From Sitta carolinensis (Eukaryota > Chordata > Aves > Passeriformes > Sittidae): 64,000 nt of DNA. This document shows positions 46,131 through 57,605 of the stretch, piece after piece. Under the pieces are notes generated by a model that saw nothing but the letters and a program-made list of their open reading frames with translations, ran no database searches and was not told the origin of the DNA. Location of the stretch: assembly GCA_032173965.1 (NCBI GenBank), contig JAVUNC010000004.1, positions 310,001-374,000 on the forward strand, written 5' to 3'. The stretch's first letter is position 1, and each line of letters opens with the position of its first letter. The position numbers were made by a program, and so were the translations under genes.

Positions 46131-47579
46131 GCGGCTCCGTGCTCGCCGTGCCCCGCTGCCGGAATCGCCTTTCCCCGGCCCTGCCCGGCCCTGCCCTGCC
46201 CCTCTGGCCCCCGGTCCGGACGCTCCGTTCCTCGGGGGCTCCTCTTCCCCCCAGACGCAGGGTCAGCCGAGTGTGCGGCGTTCGCAGGGGAAGGCGTCAG
46301 TCACAACTGAAAGTTCATTCGACTCTCGAGAAGTCTCTTCCCCTCTCCGAGCCGGATTCTCCCGCTGGAAGGCAAAGGCGAGGTGGCTCTGCTCCCCCCA
46401 GGGCTGCGACAGAAGGCGCCTTTCCCCTCCGGCCCCGCAAAGCGCGTCCGGGTCTCCGGGAGCGAGGACAGAAGGGGTCGGGGTCTGGGAGCCCCGAGGG
46501 ACAGCAGCAGTCTGGGCATCGAGTGCCCCTTGCCCCTGCACCACTCAATGCCGATGGTTTTGGCCTCTTCTCTGCGGGGTTGGAGAGGTAAACTCCAATC
46601 GGCGATGACCCGACCCCTCAGAAAGAGCCTGTTAACATTTCCAGCCCTCGCTGGGCCTCTCATTTTATCGGGCTTGGTCTTTTCTTACCGGCTGGGCTCC
46701 CGATTTCAGTTCAGCTTTTCACCGACTCACGTTTCTCTCTTGCCCCAGGATTCCCAAAGCCCAAAACAGTGCTATGAGTGCACCTAAAACTTCCCCGGGC
46801 ACCTCCTCTCCCTCACCCGGGTTTCCCTGGGTGGACGGGCAGAGCTGCACTTTCCGTGGGTTTTCCAGAGGAATGCAGACAGAGTCTGTACAGAGTCCCT
46901 TGGAAAAGTTAATTGTGCATTTAACTTGCACGGCAAACCCTGCCTGAGCAATGGCAGAGGGCACTGGGGCACCTGCAGAAAGCGATGGGCTCATTCTGCA
47001 TTCCCAGAGAATTCCATGGATTGTCCTAGGGATTTCCTGTCCTGAAGGATTTCCTCCCACTGCAGCAACAGCAGTGACCTTTTACTCAAAGGTCCCTAAC
47101 AGCCAGTAACTATGGAACAAGATATTCCAGCATCCACTAGAAAATCCACACTTCCATTGCCTGGCTGAACTGGAACCAAAGGATTGCCCGGGGAAATAGG
47201 AGATGCCTCCGGTGCCCTTCAGCCCAGCCCAATTTCTCCCTCTTCTGATTTTTCCCTCTGTCCATGCTCAGCCCGTCCTGCCTGCAGCCCGCACCCTGAC
47301 ACTTCTGGAGGGCCGTTCATCCCAGCTCACACCCCTGTCCCTGGAATACGCCTCACCTGCTGCCTCTTCCCTGCCCTTGGCAACAGATTTGGCCGTTTCT
47401 TTTGGCTCCTCTCCTTCTCTGCTACTTCTTCCCGTCGTTCAGGCGTCACTTGGGAAATCACCATCCTCTGCTCCTTGTCTTTTACGGAGTTCCTTTCCTG
47501 TACCTGGCCCGGAGGGACAACAAGCATCGTGTTAAACAGCGTGGTGCTTCCTTCCCTTGCTGGGTCCTGATCCTCTGTG

Positions 47580-47715
47580 GGATCTGATTCCCATTGGATT
47601 GAATCCTGCTGGGATCTGATTCCCTTTAGGATTCTTATTCCTATTTGTTGTGGATCTGGTTCCCTTTAGGATCTGATTCCCTTTAGGATCCGATTCCCTT
47701 TGGGGTCCGCATCCC
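47580..47715. repeat. About 16-bp GGATCTGATTCCCTTT degenerate repeat
   Basis: Six to seven diverged copies of GGATCTGATTCCCTTTA directly upstream of the U1 copy 3 promoter region. Confidence 0.8.
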
Positions 47716-47794
47716 GCCGTGCCCGGAGGGGCGGGGGGCGCTCCTCCGCGCCGCCAGGGGGCGCTGCCCCGAGGCGGGCCTGGAGAGCGTGGCC

Positions 47795-47909
47795 ATGCAA
47801 ATGGTCGGGGATGGAGCGTGTCCGTGCGGCCGGGGGCGTTGGGGTCATGCAATGACCGGTGGGACGTGCCGGCGGGCGGGGGCGTGTCCCGGGGCGTGTC
47901 CATGCAAAT
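47795..47909 (+). promoter_or_regulatory. Octamer elements of U1 copy 3
   Basis: ATGCAAAT at 47,795-47,802 and 47,902-47,909, with a degenerate ATGCAATG between them at about 47,849. The last is at -207 from the U1 start. Confidence 0.75.
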
Positions 47910-48108
47910 GCTCCGCCGCGCGGCATGCCGGGCCGCAGCCCGCGCACAGCCCGCGCTGCCCTGGCGCGTCCGCGGGCGCTGCGCGGGCCGGGCCGTGCGG
48001 GCCGGGCCGCAGCGCGGGGCCGGGGCGGGTGCGGGGCGGGCGCGGGGTGTGCGTGTGTTGTGTAGGCGTGGTGCGGTGTGGGTGCGGGGCCGGGGCGGGG
48101 GTGGAGTC

Positions 48109-48271
48109 ATACTTACCTGGCAGGGGAGACACCATGATCAGGCAGGTGGTTTTCCCAGGGCGAGGCTCATCCCTTGCACTCCGGGTGTGCTGACCCCTGC
48201 GATTTCCCCAAATGCGGGAAACTCGACTGCATAATTTGTGGTAGTGGGGGACTGCGTTCGCGCTCTCCCTG
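48109..48271 (+). ncRNA. U1 spliceosomal snRNA, copy 3
   Basis: Same U1 sequence as copies 1 and 2 except one C missing near the 3' end (CTCTCCCTG instead of CTCTCCCCTG), giving 163 nt. Recognition sequence, Sm site and loops are unchanged. A 3' box-like GTCAAAAATAGA lies at 48,280-48,291. The 207 bp upstream are identical to copy 1. The missing base weakens the last stem slightly; the gene may still be functional. Confidence 0.93.
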
Positions 48272-48639
48272 ATCAACTGGTCAAAAATAGATCAAACATT
48301 TCAGTCTCTCCTTTGGTTCCTAGAGAATTGCTGTGGTCTCTGTTGGTCACTGGCTCGTAGGGACTCTGCAGCTTGCAGAGTTTTTTCCTATCCCGCTGGG
48401 GCGGAGGCCGGAGCAGGTGCCACGACCGCTCCGGGGTTTTAGAGCCCAAATTAACCTCTAAAGAAAGTGGTCACCCAGTTCCTCAACCCGGCCCTCCTCA
48501 CACGCGTGGTCCCAGAGCCTCCTGCCGGGTTCCCTCCTGCCGGGTCCCTGTCAGCACAGAGGACGCCCCCAGGCCAGGAAGAGAGTCCAAGACCTTGCAG
48601 TGACCCCAGCACGGGCAGGACGCAGTGTTACCACACGAG

Positions 48640-48645
48640 TTTATT
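48640..48645 (-). terminator. MAPRE3 polyadenylation signal
   Basis: AATAAA on the minus strand, about 730 bp beyond the MAPRE3 stop codon (49,373), within GGTTTTATTTAAATAAAC. It is the first good signal downstream of the gene. Confidence 0.6.
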
Positions 48646-49372
48646 TAAATAAAACCGAACACAGATGCAGCGTTGCGACCGGAGTGATGGACCAGACAAG
48701 CGATGCGACAGGGACATGGCAGCCGGGGCGGGCGGGCGCTGCGAGCCCTCGGGGTGACCCGCCCCAGCCCTGGCTTCTGGGGCCACGGGCGAGAGGAGAG
48801 GGCCCACTGCCGTTCCGTGCCGTGGGGAGGACAGGCTCCCTCTCCGGGACCCCCTGGCTGCAGGTGCCCCCCGCTGCCATGGCCGCACCGGGCCGGGGTT
48901 TCCTTCTCATCTTCCCAGGAACCTGAACCAACTTCTCCCTCCTCTGTTCCGTGGCCTCCCATTCCAACAGGCTGCCCGGCCGGCACTCACTCCGCCATGG
49001 GGGTCCTGGGGCCTTGAGGGTCCCAGCCAGGTGAGCAGCACACAGCACCCCGGGCCAGCCCCCGAGGACTCGGGGTTCCTTCTCACTCTCCCCGTGGGCA
49101 GGCAGGACACCAGGGCAGATGTGGCACTCGCTCACACCAGGGGGACAACAGAAATAAATATGGGGAAGGGGCGGCGCGGGCCAGGCCCCAGCCCCAGCCC
49201 CAGCCCCCGGCGCAGCCGCGCTCCTCGCCCGAGGGGTGTCGGCTGGTTATGGAGATGGTGGGATCCCCTGGGGCTGCCGCAGAGCGCGATGGCGTGTGAC
49301 AGTGCAGGGCCAGGCGCGGACCTCGAATGTCTATGGTGGGGGCGGCGCGGGGGGCGCGGGCGCGGGCCGGGG

Positions 49373-51378
49373 CTAGTACTCGTCCTGGTCCTCTGGCGGC
49401 TGCTCCTCCAGCTCGTCGTCCTCTGGCGGGGCGAAGCCCTCCTAGGGGGAAACGTGGCAGGCGTTGGCACCGGCGGGCACACCACCCTCCACCCGGCACG
49501 GCACCAGGGCTTTGGCAAAGCTGAACACCCCACGGAGTGAACAGAGAGCAGCTGGGGGGGCAGGGAGTCCCTCCCCTCCCAGGGAAGGCCAGGAAAGCAG
49601 GACAGTCCCGTGGGTCCCAGGGCATCCCGAGGTGCCCGGCCCTCACCTCTGTGGCATACAGGACGCTGACGATGCCAGTGATGATGGGGCTGTTCTCGTT
49701 CTCATGCTCCTGGCAGATGAGCTCGATGTCCCGCAGTTTGCTGAAGTAGAAATCCCGCTCCTTCTCCAGCCCATCCACTGTCAGCTTCAGGTCCATCAGC
49801 TGGGGGAGAGGGAACCGGCCCAAACCTTCAGCCCCCCCAGTCCCACAGTGAGCCCCAGCCCCCCTGCAGGGACCCCCAGCCTGGCTGAAGCCTTCAGTCG
49901 CCCCCAACCCTGCGGTGCCCCCCAGTCCCCGGGCAGGGAGCCTCTACCTGCTGGTTGAGCTCCAGGATCTGCGCGTCGCCTCGGTGCCGCCGTTGCGGGC
50001 GGCGGGCGAGTTTTTCCGTAGGATGCCGCTGGGCACGTTGCCGAGGCGGGCTGGGTTCGGGGTGTTCTTGGGGCCCGTGGGGGAGGTCCTCTGGGGGACT
50101 TGACAGCACACGGGGACCGAGGGGTTAATGCCGGCTGGGGGGGGGGAGACTGCCAGCAGGGACCCCCCCCCCTACATTGTGTGGGGGGCAGCAAGGGCAG
50201 GCAGATACTCTGGGCAAAGCCATGGCTCCAGGCTCCCCAGCTTTGGCCTCCCCCCTGCCTCAGTTTCCCCTGGGAAATCTTGCCCCCTGCCCTCCAAGGT
50301 TTGCTCGTGGCTTGTTTGGGGTTCGGCATGGGATCTGAGGAGGTGCCAGACCTCGACAGCTCCCACCGGGCCAGCACAGGGAGCCCCCAGCGCCCATGGG
50401 AGCTGCACGGTGGTGGCACGGCACGGGGGGGATGGCAGCAGGGGGCCTGGGGTGCCAAACCACCCCCGGCCCAGGCTGAGCAGGCAGATGGAGGCAGCCA
50501 AGAGCCCTGCTCCTCCGTGTGTCAGCGGCCCCGCAGACCCGCCCAGTCCCCCCGGTCGCAGGCAGGCAGGCAGCAGAGCGGGGCGCAGGCAGGGGACGGG
50601 GGGACGCCTGGCCACGGCCAGCGCGCCACGGGGTGCAGAGGGCGGGGGGCAGCGCTCGCTGGGGGGCCCCGGACATTACCTGCAGTGCCAATGGGTTTCT
50701 TGGGTTTGTTGTAGATGTGATCACCTGGGTTAGGGGGGGGCGCGACGTCCTGGCCCTGCCGCGCCAGCAGCGGGTTGTACTCCTTGCCGTCGTAGTTGGC
50801 GTCAAAGAATTTCTTGAACCACTGGATGAACTCAAAATTGTCCTGGAACTTGCCCTTCACCAGCCGCTCCACCGCGATGATCTAGGGGGGGACACGGAGG
50901 GGCTGACAGGGCAGCGCTCCCAGCGTGGCCCCGACCCAGCAGGGACACTGGCACAGAATGCACAGACCCCAGAGGAGCAGCCTCCCATGGGGCAGCCCCC
51001 GCTGTCCCCGTGGACCTACTTTGTCCACTCCCATCTTCTTGAAGGCAGCCTGCAGCACCTTGAAGTTGTGGATGTACTCGTGCTCCAGCTTGGCCTGGAA
51101 CTTCACCTTCCGCAGGTGCACGCAGCCGGGGAACAGCATGTCCATGAACTGGCAATAGGCAGCCCCTGCGCCGGGCCCACGCCACGGTCAGGGGGGCTGG
51201 GGGCACCCTGGCAACACCCCCGTGTCCCCAGTGCTGCCCCACGAGCCCACCTGAGCAGAGCTGCTCGATCTTGGTGTAGTTGAGCTGCAGGGAGTCGTTG
51301 ACCCAGGCCAGCATGTCATGGCGGCTCAGGTTCTCGCTGGTCACCGACGTCGAGTACACATTGACGGCCATGCCCCAG
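49373..51378 (-). CDS. MAPRE3: Microtubule end-binding protein EB3, with 1-bp frameshift in coding exon 4
   Basis: EB3 tracks growing microtubule plus ends and recruits CAP-Gly and SxIP partners. Coding exons (minus): 51251-51371 (exon to 51378), 51020-51165, 50680-50881, 49948-50098, 49647-49799, 49373-49441. Starts [20 protein letters not shown]; the calponin-homology domain covers exons 1-3 ([52 protein letters not shown]). A Ser/Pro linker follows, then the EB-homology coiled coil ([20 protein letters not shown]) and a C-terminal DQDEY tail for CAP-Gly binding. Exon 4 lacks one base near 49,979, so ARNGGTEA and [10 protein letters not shown] fall in different frames; with it the protein would be 280 residues (human 281). 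All other phases are consistent. Confidence 0.95.
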
Positions 51379-51464
51379 CTGCCAAGAGACAGGGCTCACA
51401 CCAGCCTGGGCACCCCAGCCTGGGGCTCTGGGACTGGGACCGCCCACACACACTGGGCACGGGA

Positions 51465-51745
51465 TCTGGGCTATCCCACCCACACTGACACTGGGGCCAC
51501 CGGGATCTGGGGTGCTCATCCCACCCAGACTCTGACACCAGGGTCACTGGGACCCGGGGTGCTCATCCCAACCACACTGACACTGGGGCCACCGGGATCT
51601 GGGGTGTCCATCCCACCCAGACTGACACTGGGGCCACCAGAATGTGGGGTGTCCCTCCCACCCAGACTGACACTGGGATCTGGGGTGTCCATCCCACCCC
51701 CACTCTGACACCGGGGTCACAGGGACCCAGGGTGCCCATCCCAAC
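51465..51745. repeat. About 60-bp degenerate minisatellite in MAPRE3 intron 1
   Basis: About five copies containing CACTGGGGCCACCGGGATCT, GGGGTGTCCATCCCA and CCCAGACTGACACTGG. The rest of the intron (51,746-55,924) is CpG-rich from about 52,300 on and has no coding exon that I can support. Confidence 0.85.
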
Positions 51746-53944
51746 TGTGCTCCAACACCATGTCACAGCAGGGCCAGTCTGCCATGGTGCAACCTGTGAG
51801 ACCCCCCAGTCTGGCCGCACCCCAAGGTATGGCAGGAGGCACGAGGGCCCCCAGGAGGCCACCCGGCCAGGGAGACCCCCACCCTGAGCAGGGGTGCCCA
51901 GGGGAGCCCGGTTTGGGGTGTTGCTGGGAGCAGGATGCGGATGCAGTGAAGGATGTGGCTCACGGGGAAAGGGCCCCGGGATGCAGGCACTGCTGAGGGC
52001 GTGCAAGCACTGCCGAGGGCACTGCCCCTGCGCCGAGGGGCTGCTGCCCTGTGTGAGCCCACGGGGCTCCGGGGGCTGCTGCCCATAAGCAGCTTAGGGC
52101 CCCCCTCTCCGGCCCCCGGTGCTTCCTAATCTGCCGGGGCCAGGATCGGGATCGGGGTCCATTAGAGCAGGGCTTAGAGGGGCAACATCTGCCGGCAGGC
52201 ATTCTGCGCCCAGATGGCTGGGGGGCTCCAGGACCCCCCGGCTGCAGTCACAGCACGGCAGAGCACCGGGAGCCCACCGCAGAGTGGGGGGCACTGAACC
52301 CCAGCCTCACTATCCTGCACAAAATGCTTTAGTGCAGCGACCGGCGAGCGGCCCTGCTGCCCCTTCCCGGGATGGGGGTCCCGGTGCGCCCGCGGCCCCC
52401 CCGCGCGGCAGCGGCGGCAGCGGCGGCGTTAATCCGCTTCCCTCCTCGGCGAGGGGGGCTGCGGGCCCGGGCCAGCTGCCAGGCGGGGGCTGGGGGGAGC
52501 TGCGGCCCCCCTAATCCCCGCTCCCGTGCCACAGCCCGGGGGAAGGAGCGGGGACGCCACCAGCACACATCTGCGCCCTGGGGGTGCGGTGCTGGCGATC
52601 TGTGGGGCGCCGCCACCCCGGGGTGCTGTCAAACCCCAAGGCCCGTCTGGGGGGCAAAAGGTCCCGCGGCCGCAGTCCCCGCACTCTCGGGGACAGCACC
52701 GCGGTGACTCAGCACCGGCGATGTCGCACGGCTGTGGCCGCTTGAACCCCGCCGGCGGCAGAGCCGATCCGTGCCGTGCCGTGGCCGGGGACCCCCGGGA
52801 CCCCCGTCCCACCCCGCCGCGTTACCGCACGCAGCCGCGGGGGCTGGGGCGGGGGGTGGTGTCGGTATTTTTAGCCACCACCGCAGCAGCTGGAACCGGG
52901 TCCCCCGCGCCGCCGCCGTCCCCGGCACCGGCGAGGAGCGCACCGACCCGCTCCCGGTACCGGCGAGAGCCAAACCCCAACCCGCGCCCGTTCGGCGCCA
53001 TCGCGGCAGTGGGGTGCGGGCAGGGGTCCCCCCCGGGGCTCTCCCCATCTTCCCCCCTCCCCTGGCTCCGGCAGCGGAGCTGAGTCATGCGCGGCGCTGA
53101 GCCAGAGCCACGCGCACTGCGGTGCCGCGGCTGCCGGGAACTGCCGGGGCACGGGGCTGCGGCGGGGGCGGCGGCGGGGGCGCGGGGCTGGGGCTGCCTG
53201 CCCGCCCGGCCAGCAGCAGCTGACGCCCCCCTGCCATGGCCGGCCCTCCCCCAGAAAAGCGGGGCCGCTGCCGGCAGAGCCGAGCCGGAGCCTCCGCGGG
53301 CTGTGCCGTGCCCCGGCCGAGCGGGGGATGCCCGCGGGGGCCGGCACAGCCGCCAGGGCTCTGCGGCATCCTGCCTGTGGGGCGCTCGGGGCAGGGACCC
53401 CCACATTCCCCGCCGGCATGAACCGGGCTGTCGCCGCGCCAGCCGGACCGCGACTCCCGCACACGCCGGTACACGTGAGAGCCCGGGGGCGAGCCCCGAT
53501 ACGCGGGGAGCGCCCCGATCCACACGGAGAACCCCGACACGCGGAGAGAACCGTGATCCCGCCGGGAGCACCTTGACCCACCGGGAGGACCCTGACCCCG
53601 CCAGGCACCGGCGCGTCCCGATCGCGGAGCGGGGACGCCTCCCGGGGCGCGCGGTGCCACCCGGTCCGCCCCCGCCCTCCCAAACGCCTTCCAAGCCCCC
53701 GGCGCAGCGCCGAGCACGCCCCGGTGTAATGACAGGGCGGCCAGGGCCTGCGGCACCCTCCGACCCGCTGCCGCCCCGACGCCGGGTGATGGACGCGCCC
53801 AGGGCCGGGAGCCTCCGGCTCAGCCGGTTTGCCGCCGGCTCCTGCCGAAAAAAACTCATGAAAATCAGAATTCAGCCCAAATTCCCGGCAGGCCGTGAGG
53901 AGAGGGGTTGATGCTGGGCGCCCGGCCAGGCGGGGGACGCTTAC

Positions 53945-54000
53945 CGCTGCATTTTAATTGTCCGGCCAGGAGCTGCTAATCACGGCCCGACGGCGACCGA
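53945..54000 (-). other. Candidate alternative MAPRE3 first exon
   Basis: On the minus strand ATGCAGCG is followed by the good donor GTAAGC (53,944). Spliced to the acceptor at 51,378 it would read MQRWG and then continue in frame into the normal MAVNVY start. There is only sequence logic behind this, no transcript evidence; the exon 5' end is unknown. Confidence 0.3.
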
Positions 54001-55924
54001 AGCCCCGGGCGTGCGTCCGTGCCCGTCCCGCGGCGCTGCCGGGGCGCACGCAGAGGTCGTCCGGGCCCGGTCCCACGCCGCAGCCCCCCCGGCCGCTCTG
54101 CCCAAACAAACGGGAGCAGAGTGAAGCCGTGAGGTGCCAGCGCGGCGGCCGAGGGCGGCACCGGCGGCGGGCACCGGGAGCCGAGCAGCGCGTCGGTGCC
54201 GGCCCAGCAGCACCGCGGTGCCGGTGCGAACTGGGCTGCTGCGACTGGCGGGTTCTATTTTGGGAGCCGTCCCGGTGGCTTCTCAAGTGACAAACACGCG
54301 AGGGGGGTGGCAGACAGCCCGGCGGGGGCCGAGCGCCGCGCGGAGCCGCCGCGGGGCTGCCGAGGATCTGGCAGTGGGCACGGTGGCCCGGGTGCCAACA
54401 GCGAGGGCCGCTCGCCCACGTCCCCCCCCAGAGCCGCTTCCCCCCGCCCCGAGCAGAGCATCCCCGCGCCACAGCCCGTGCTGCGGTGGGCACAGGTGGG
54501 TTTGCCGGGGGCGGGCAGCGCCCAGCTTCGCACCGGCTCCATCTCCAGCTCCGTACCGGCTCCGGCCCCCGCACCCTTCCCTGTTTCCCGGCGGCAGTGC
54601 CCGTCCCGGCCCGCGGCGAGGCAAACCGGCCGTTCACGCACCGGGAGCTGGCGGCTCCCGGCGGCGATGCTCGGGGCGCAGAGCGAGTTCCCGAGCGCCC
54701 AAATCCCCCCGCCGCGCTCGGCTCCCGCTAACCTAAATAACTCGGAACGGCGGCGGGAGCATGTGCAGAGCGGAGCCCTCCCCCCTGCTCCTGAAATATT
54801 AATGCCGCGGGATGAGCCGAGCTGGCAGAGCCGGGGTGGGTGGGGGACGCGCCCGCTCCCCGGCCGGGACAAGGCGCCTGTGACATGCCGCCGGGCAGGG
54901 CTGTCCCCAGAGTGTCCCCACGCGTGACGGCAGGCACCGTAAGCGCTCACGGCGTCCCCGGGACCGCAGTCACCCAGCGCGGTGACAGTGGCGCCGGGTC
55001 TGTGTGCCCGACCGCGGCGGGGGAACCCGCTCGGGAAGATCCCCAGCCGGAGATGGGATGGATATCCTGGGAATTGGCGGGGGAGCGCAGAGAAGGGCCC
55101 CGGCCCCATCCCGACACGCACGCGTCGGTGACACCGTCACCTTACCGGTGCCACCGCTGTACCGGTGCCACCGCGGCCGCCGGGCCGCCATGAGTCCGAA
55201 CACCGAGAGCGCGTCACGCTCGGTGTGTCACGGTGACAGCCACCTGCCGCCGCTCCGGACCGCCACGGCCGCGTCCCGGGAGCATCACCCACAGCGGCAC
55301 CCGCGGGACGGCACCGGCGGCACCGGCGGCGCGGAGCGGCGGCGGCCCGGGTCCCGCAGGATCCCCCGACCCCGCAGGTCTGCGGGGGATGCCCGGGCCA
55401 CGGCGATGGCCGGGGCCGGCGGCGATGGCCGGGTCGGTGCTGCGCGGTGCGGAGCCGAGACTACCGCTGCCGCCGTGCCGAGCCGGTACCGCGCCGTGCC
55501 GGGGCCGCTCCGTACCGTGCCCTGCCCGTGCTCCCCCGGGAGCCGCAGGCGGCAGGCAGGAGCGGCCGCCGCTGAGTCAGGCCGGGCCGGGCCGTCACCG
55601 GCCCCGCGGGACCGCTCGGCCTCGCCGCTCAGCCCAGACCCGTTCGCGGCCCGGCTCCAACCGCTCCATCCCCGCCGATACCGGACGCTCCATCTCCGGG
55701 GCCCCCCTCTCACCTCCGGACGCTCCATCTCCGGAGGCTCTCGCCCCTCTGGCCTCGCTCCTCCAGCCCCGCGCCCGGCCCGGCCCTGCCACTCCGTCCC
55801 CGAAGGCCCCGCGGCCCCCCCGGCCGGTGCTGCCGGGCGGCGGCGGCCGGTGCGGGGATGCGGGTGATGTCGGCAGCGCCGCCCGCTCCCTCCCCTGTCC
55901 CCCGGGCGGTGCCGCCGCACTCAC

Positions 55925-56035
55925 CGCTCGGCCGCGGCCGCCGCCTCTCCACTGTCCCCGCTCCGCTGCTCCGGGACCGGGACCGGGACCGGGACCGGGC
56001 CGGAACCGCACGGACCTACCGCGCCTGCGCCGCAC
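55925..56035 (-). promoter_or_regulatory. MAPRE3 putative first (non-coding) exon and promoter
   Basis: A strong donor (GCCGAGCG followed by GTGAGTGC at 55,924) ends a GC-rich exon with no ATG, preceded by (GGGACC)n and an NRF1-type GCGCAGGCGC motif (about 56,021-56,030). This fits a TATA-less CpG-island start for the minus-strand MAPRE3 transcript. The exact start is not determined. Confidence 0.5.
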
Positions 56036-56073
56036 CCCCCGCGGGCGGTGCCGACCGCCCCGCCCCGCCCCCC

Positions 56074-56254
56074 GCTGCCATGGCAACGGGCCCGGCCACA
56101 CCCCTTCCGAGCCTCGACTCGGACTGACCACGCCCCCTCCGCCCGCGGTAACGTCTCTGGACACGCCCCCTTTGCTGCCATGGCAACGAGAACGGCCACG
56201 CCCCCCACCGCCATGACAACAGACACGGCCGAGGCGCTCTGTCGCCATGGCAAC
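56074..56254. promoter_or_regulatory. Four X-box (RFX-type) motifs upstream of MAPRE3
   Basis: GCTGCCATGGCAAC (56,075), GCTGCCATGGCAAC (56,174), ACCGCCATGACAAC (56,207) and GTCGCCATGGCAAC (56,241) each match RYYNYYATRRNRAC, the X-box bound by RFX factors, within 180 bp. Positions are good to a base or two. Confidence 0.6.
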
Positions 56255-56309
56255 GGGACCGAGCGGCGCCCCCTGGTGGCGGGCGGCGGCTTCTGCACCC
56301 CCTCGAGAC

Positions 56310-56665
56310 CCCCAGACACCCCCAGACCCCTCTAGAACACCCCCCATAACACCCCCAAACACTCCCAGACCCCTCTGGGACCCCCCATAACACCCCCAAA
56401 CACTCCCAGACCCCTCTGGGACCCCCATATCACCCCCCAAACACCCCAGACCCCTCTGGGACCCCCCATATCACCCCACAAACACCCCCAGACCCCTCTG
56501 GGACCTCCCCCCAAACACACCCAGACCTCTCTGGGATCCCCCCCATAACACCCCAAACACACCCAGACCCCTCTGGGACCCCCCATAACCCCCCCAGACC
56601 CCCCTGGAACCCCCATAACACCCCCAAACACCCCCAGACCCCCCTGGTCCCCACAGGACCCTTGG
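56310..56665. repeat. About 40-bp CACCCCCAGACCCCTCTGGG minisatellite
   Basis: About eight units of CCCCCAGACCCCTCTGGGAC plus CCCCATAACACCCCCAAACA, between the X-box cluster and the DPYSL5 3' end. 56,666-57,120 is unique, C-rich DNA with no gene seen. Confidence 0.93.
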
Positions 56666-57139
56666 GTACCACTGTGAGATCTCTCAGAGCGCCCCCAGCC
56701 CCACCTTATCCTGGGACATGTGGGACCCCCCTGTAACCTGGGGACACCCAGAGCCCCTTGTGCCACTCCTGCGACCCCAGAGCCTGTCTGAGACCCCCAG
56801 GACCCCCCAGGACCCTGCAGCCCCCTGCACTCACCTGAGCAAAGGTGTCCACGTGGTGACAGGGCCAGCTCTGTGACCCCCCCCCACGTCCCACCTGTGT
56901 CCCCGTGCGTGTCCCCATGTACCCCACACGTGTCCCCAAATCTCCACGCATGTCCCACGTCCCCACACGTGTCCCCCGTGTCCCCACGCCAGGGCTCTTC
57001 CTGCCCCCAGCGCCCTCCTGGCACCTGCTCACCCCCGGATTGTGGGGTCCCCAATGCTGACCCCATCCCCAACGCCCACCCCGGACCCCCCGGCACCCCC
57101 AGACCCCAAAGAGGCGCGGGCCGGGCGCTGTGAACGGTC

Positions 57140-57145
57140 TTTAAT
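57140..57145 (-). terminator. DPYSL5 polyadenylation signal (ATTAAA)
   Basis: ATTAAA on the minus strand in GCTCATTAAAGACCG, about 1.2 kb past the DPYSL5 stop. It gives a 3' UTR from 58,358 to about 57,120 containing G-rich and GTGTGACACAG repeats (57,520-57,605). Confidence 0.65.
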
Positions 57146-57519
57146 GAGCAAACAACGGACGGCATGTTCCTAAATTGGCCGGCGGGACCACCCGGGGGGA
57201 CACGGGACCCCCCCGCCAGGTGCCCACCGGCCCCAAACACCTACAGGGACCTACAGGGGGGAGGGCACAGGGGGGGCAGGGCAGGGGCGAGGGGCTGGGA
57301 CACCCCCAACAGCACCGGGGGGCTCCTCGGGGCGGGGAGGGGGGCACACACACACGGAGCCCATGTGGGAGCAGTGCTGGGGGCCCGGCAGGTGAGGAGT
57401 GACCTGGCACAGGTGTCAGAGGGACGGGACACCGCGACAACACGCGTGCAGGTGTGCCAACACCTGCCCGGGGGTTCACCTGTGCACACGAGTGTGCAAA
57501 CACCCCGCCGGGCCCGCGC

Positions 57520-57605
57520 AGGTGTGACACAGGTGTGTGACACAGGTGTGTGACACAGGTGTGTGACACAGGTGTTGACAAGGTGTGTGACACAGGTGTG
57601 TGACA
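57520..57605. repeat. GTGTGTGACACAG short tandem repeat in the DPYSL5 3' UTR
   Basis: About six units of AGGTGTGTGACAC. Each unit holds a GTGTG...CACAC near-palindrome, so the transcribed RNA could form short hairpins. Confidence 0.85.

Noticed and set aside
43655..48291. A novel defence or mobile system in the U1 region
   Set aside because: Apart from the U1 genes, an LTR and minisatellites, the interval holds no coherent gene set.
52300..56000. A separate gene in the long CpG-rich region upstream of MAPRE3 exon 2
   Set aside because: Frames are long only because of GC composition; no conserved protein or exon chain found. It is better explained as MAPRE3 intron 1 and promoter.
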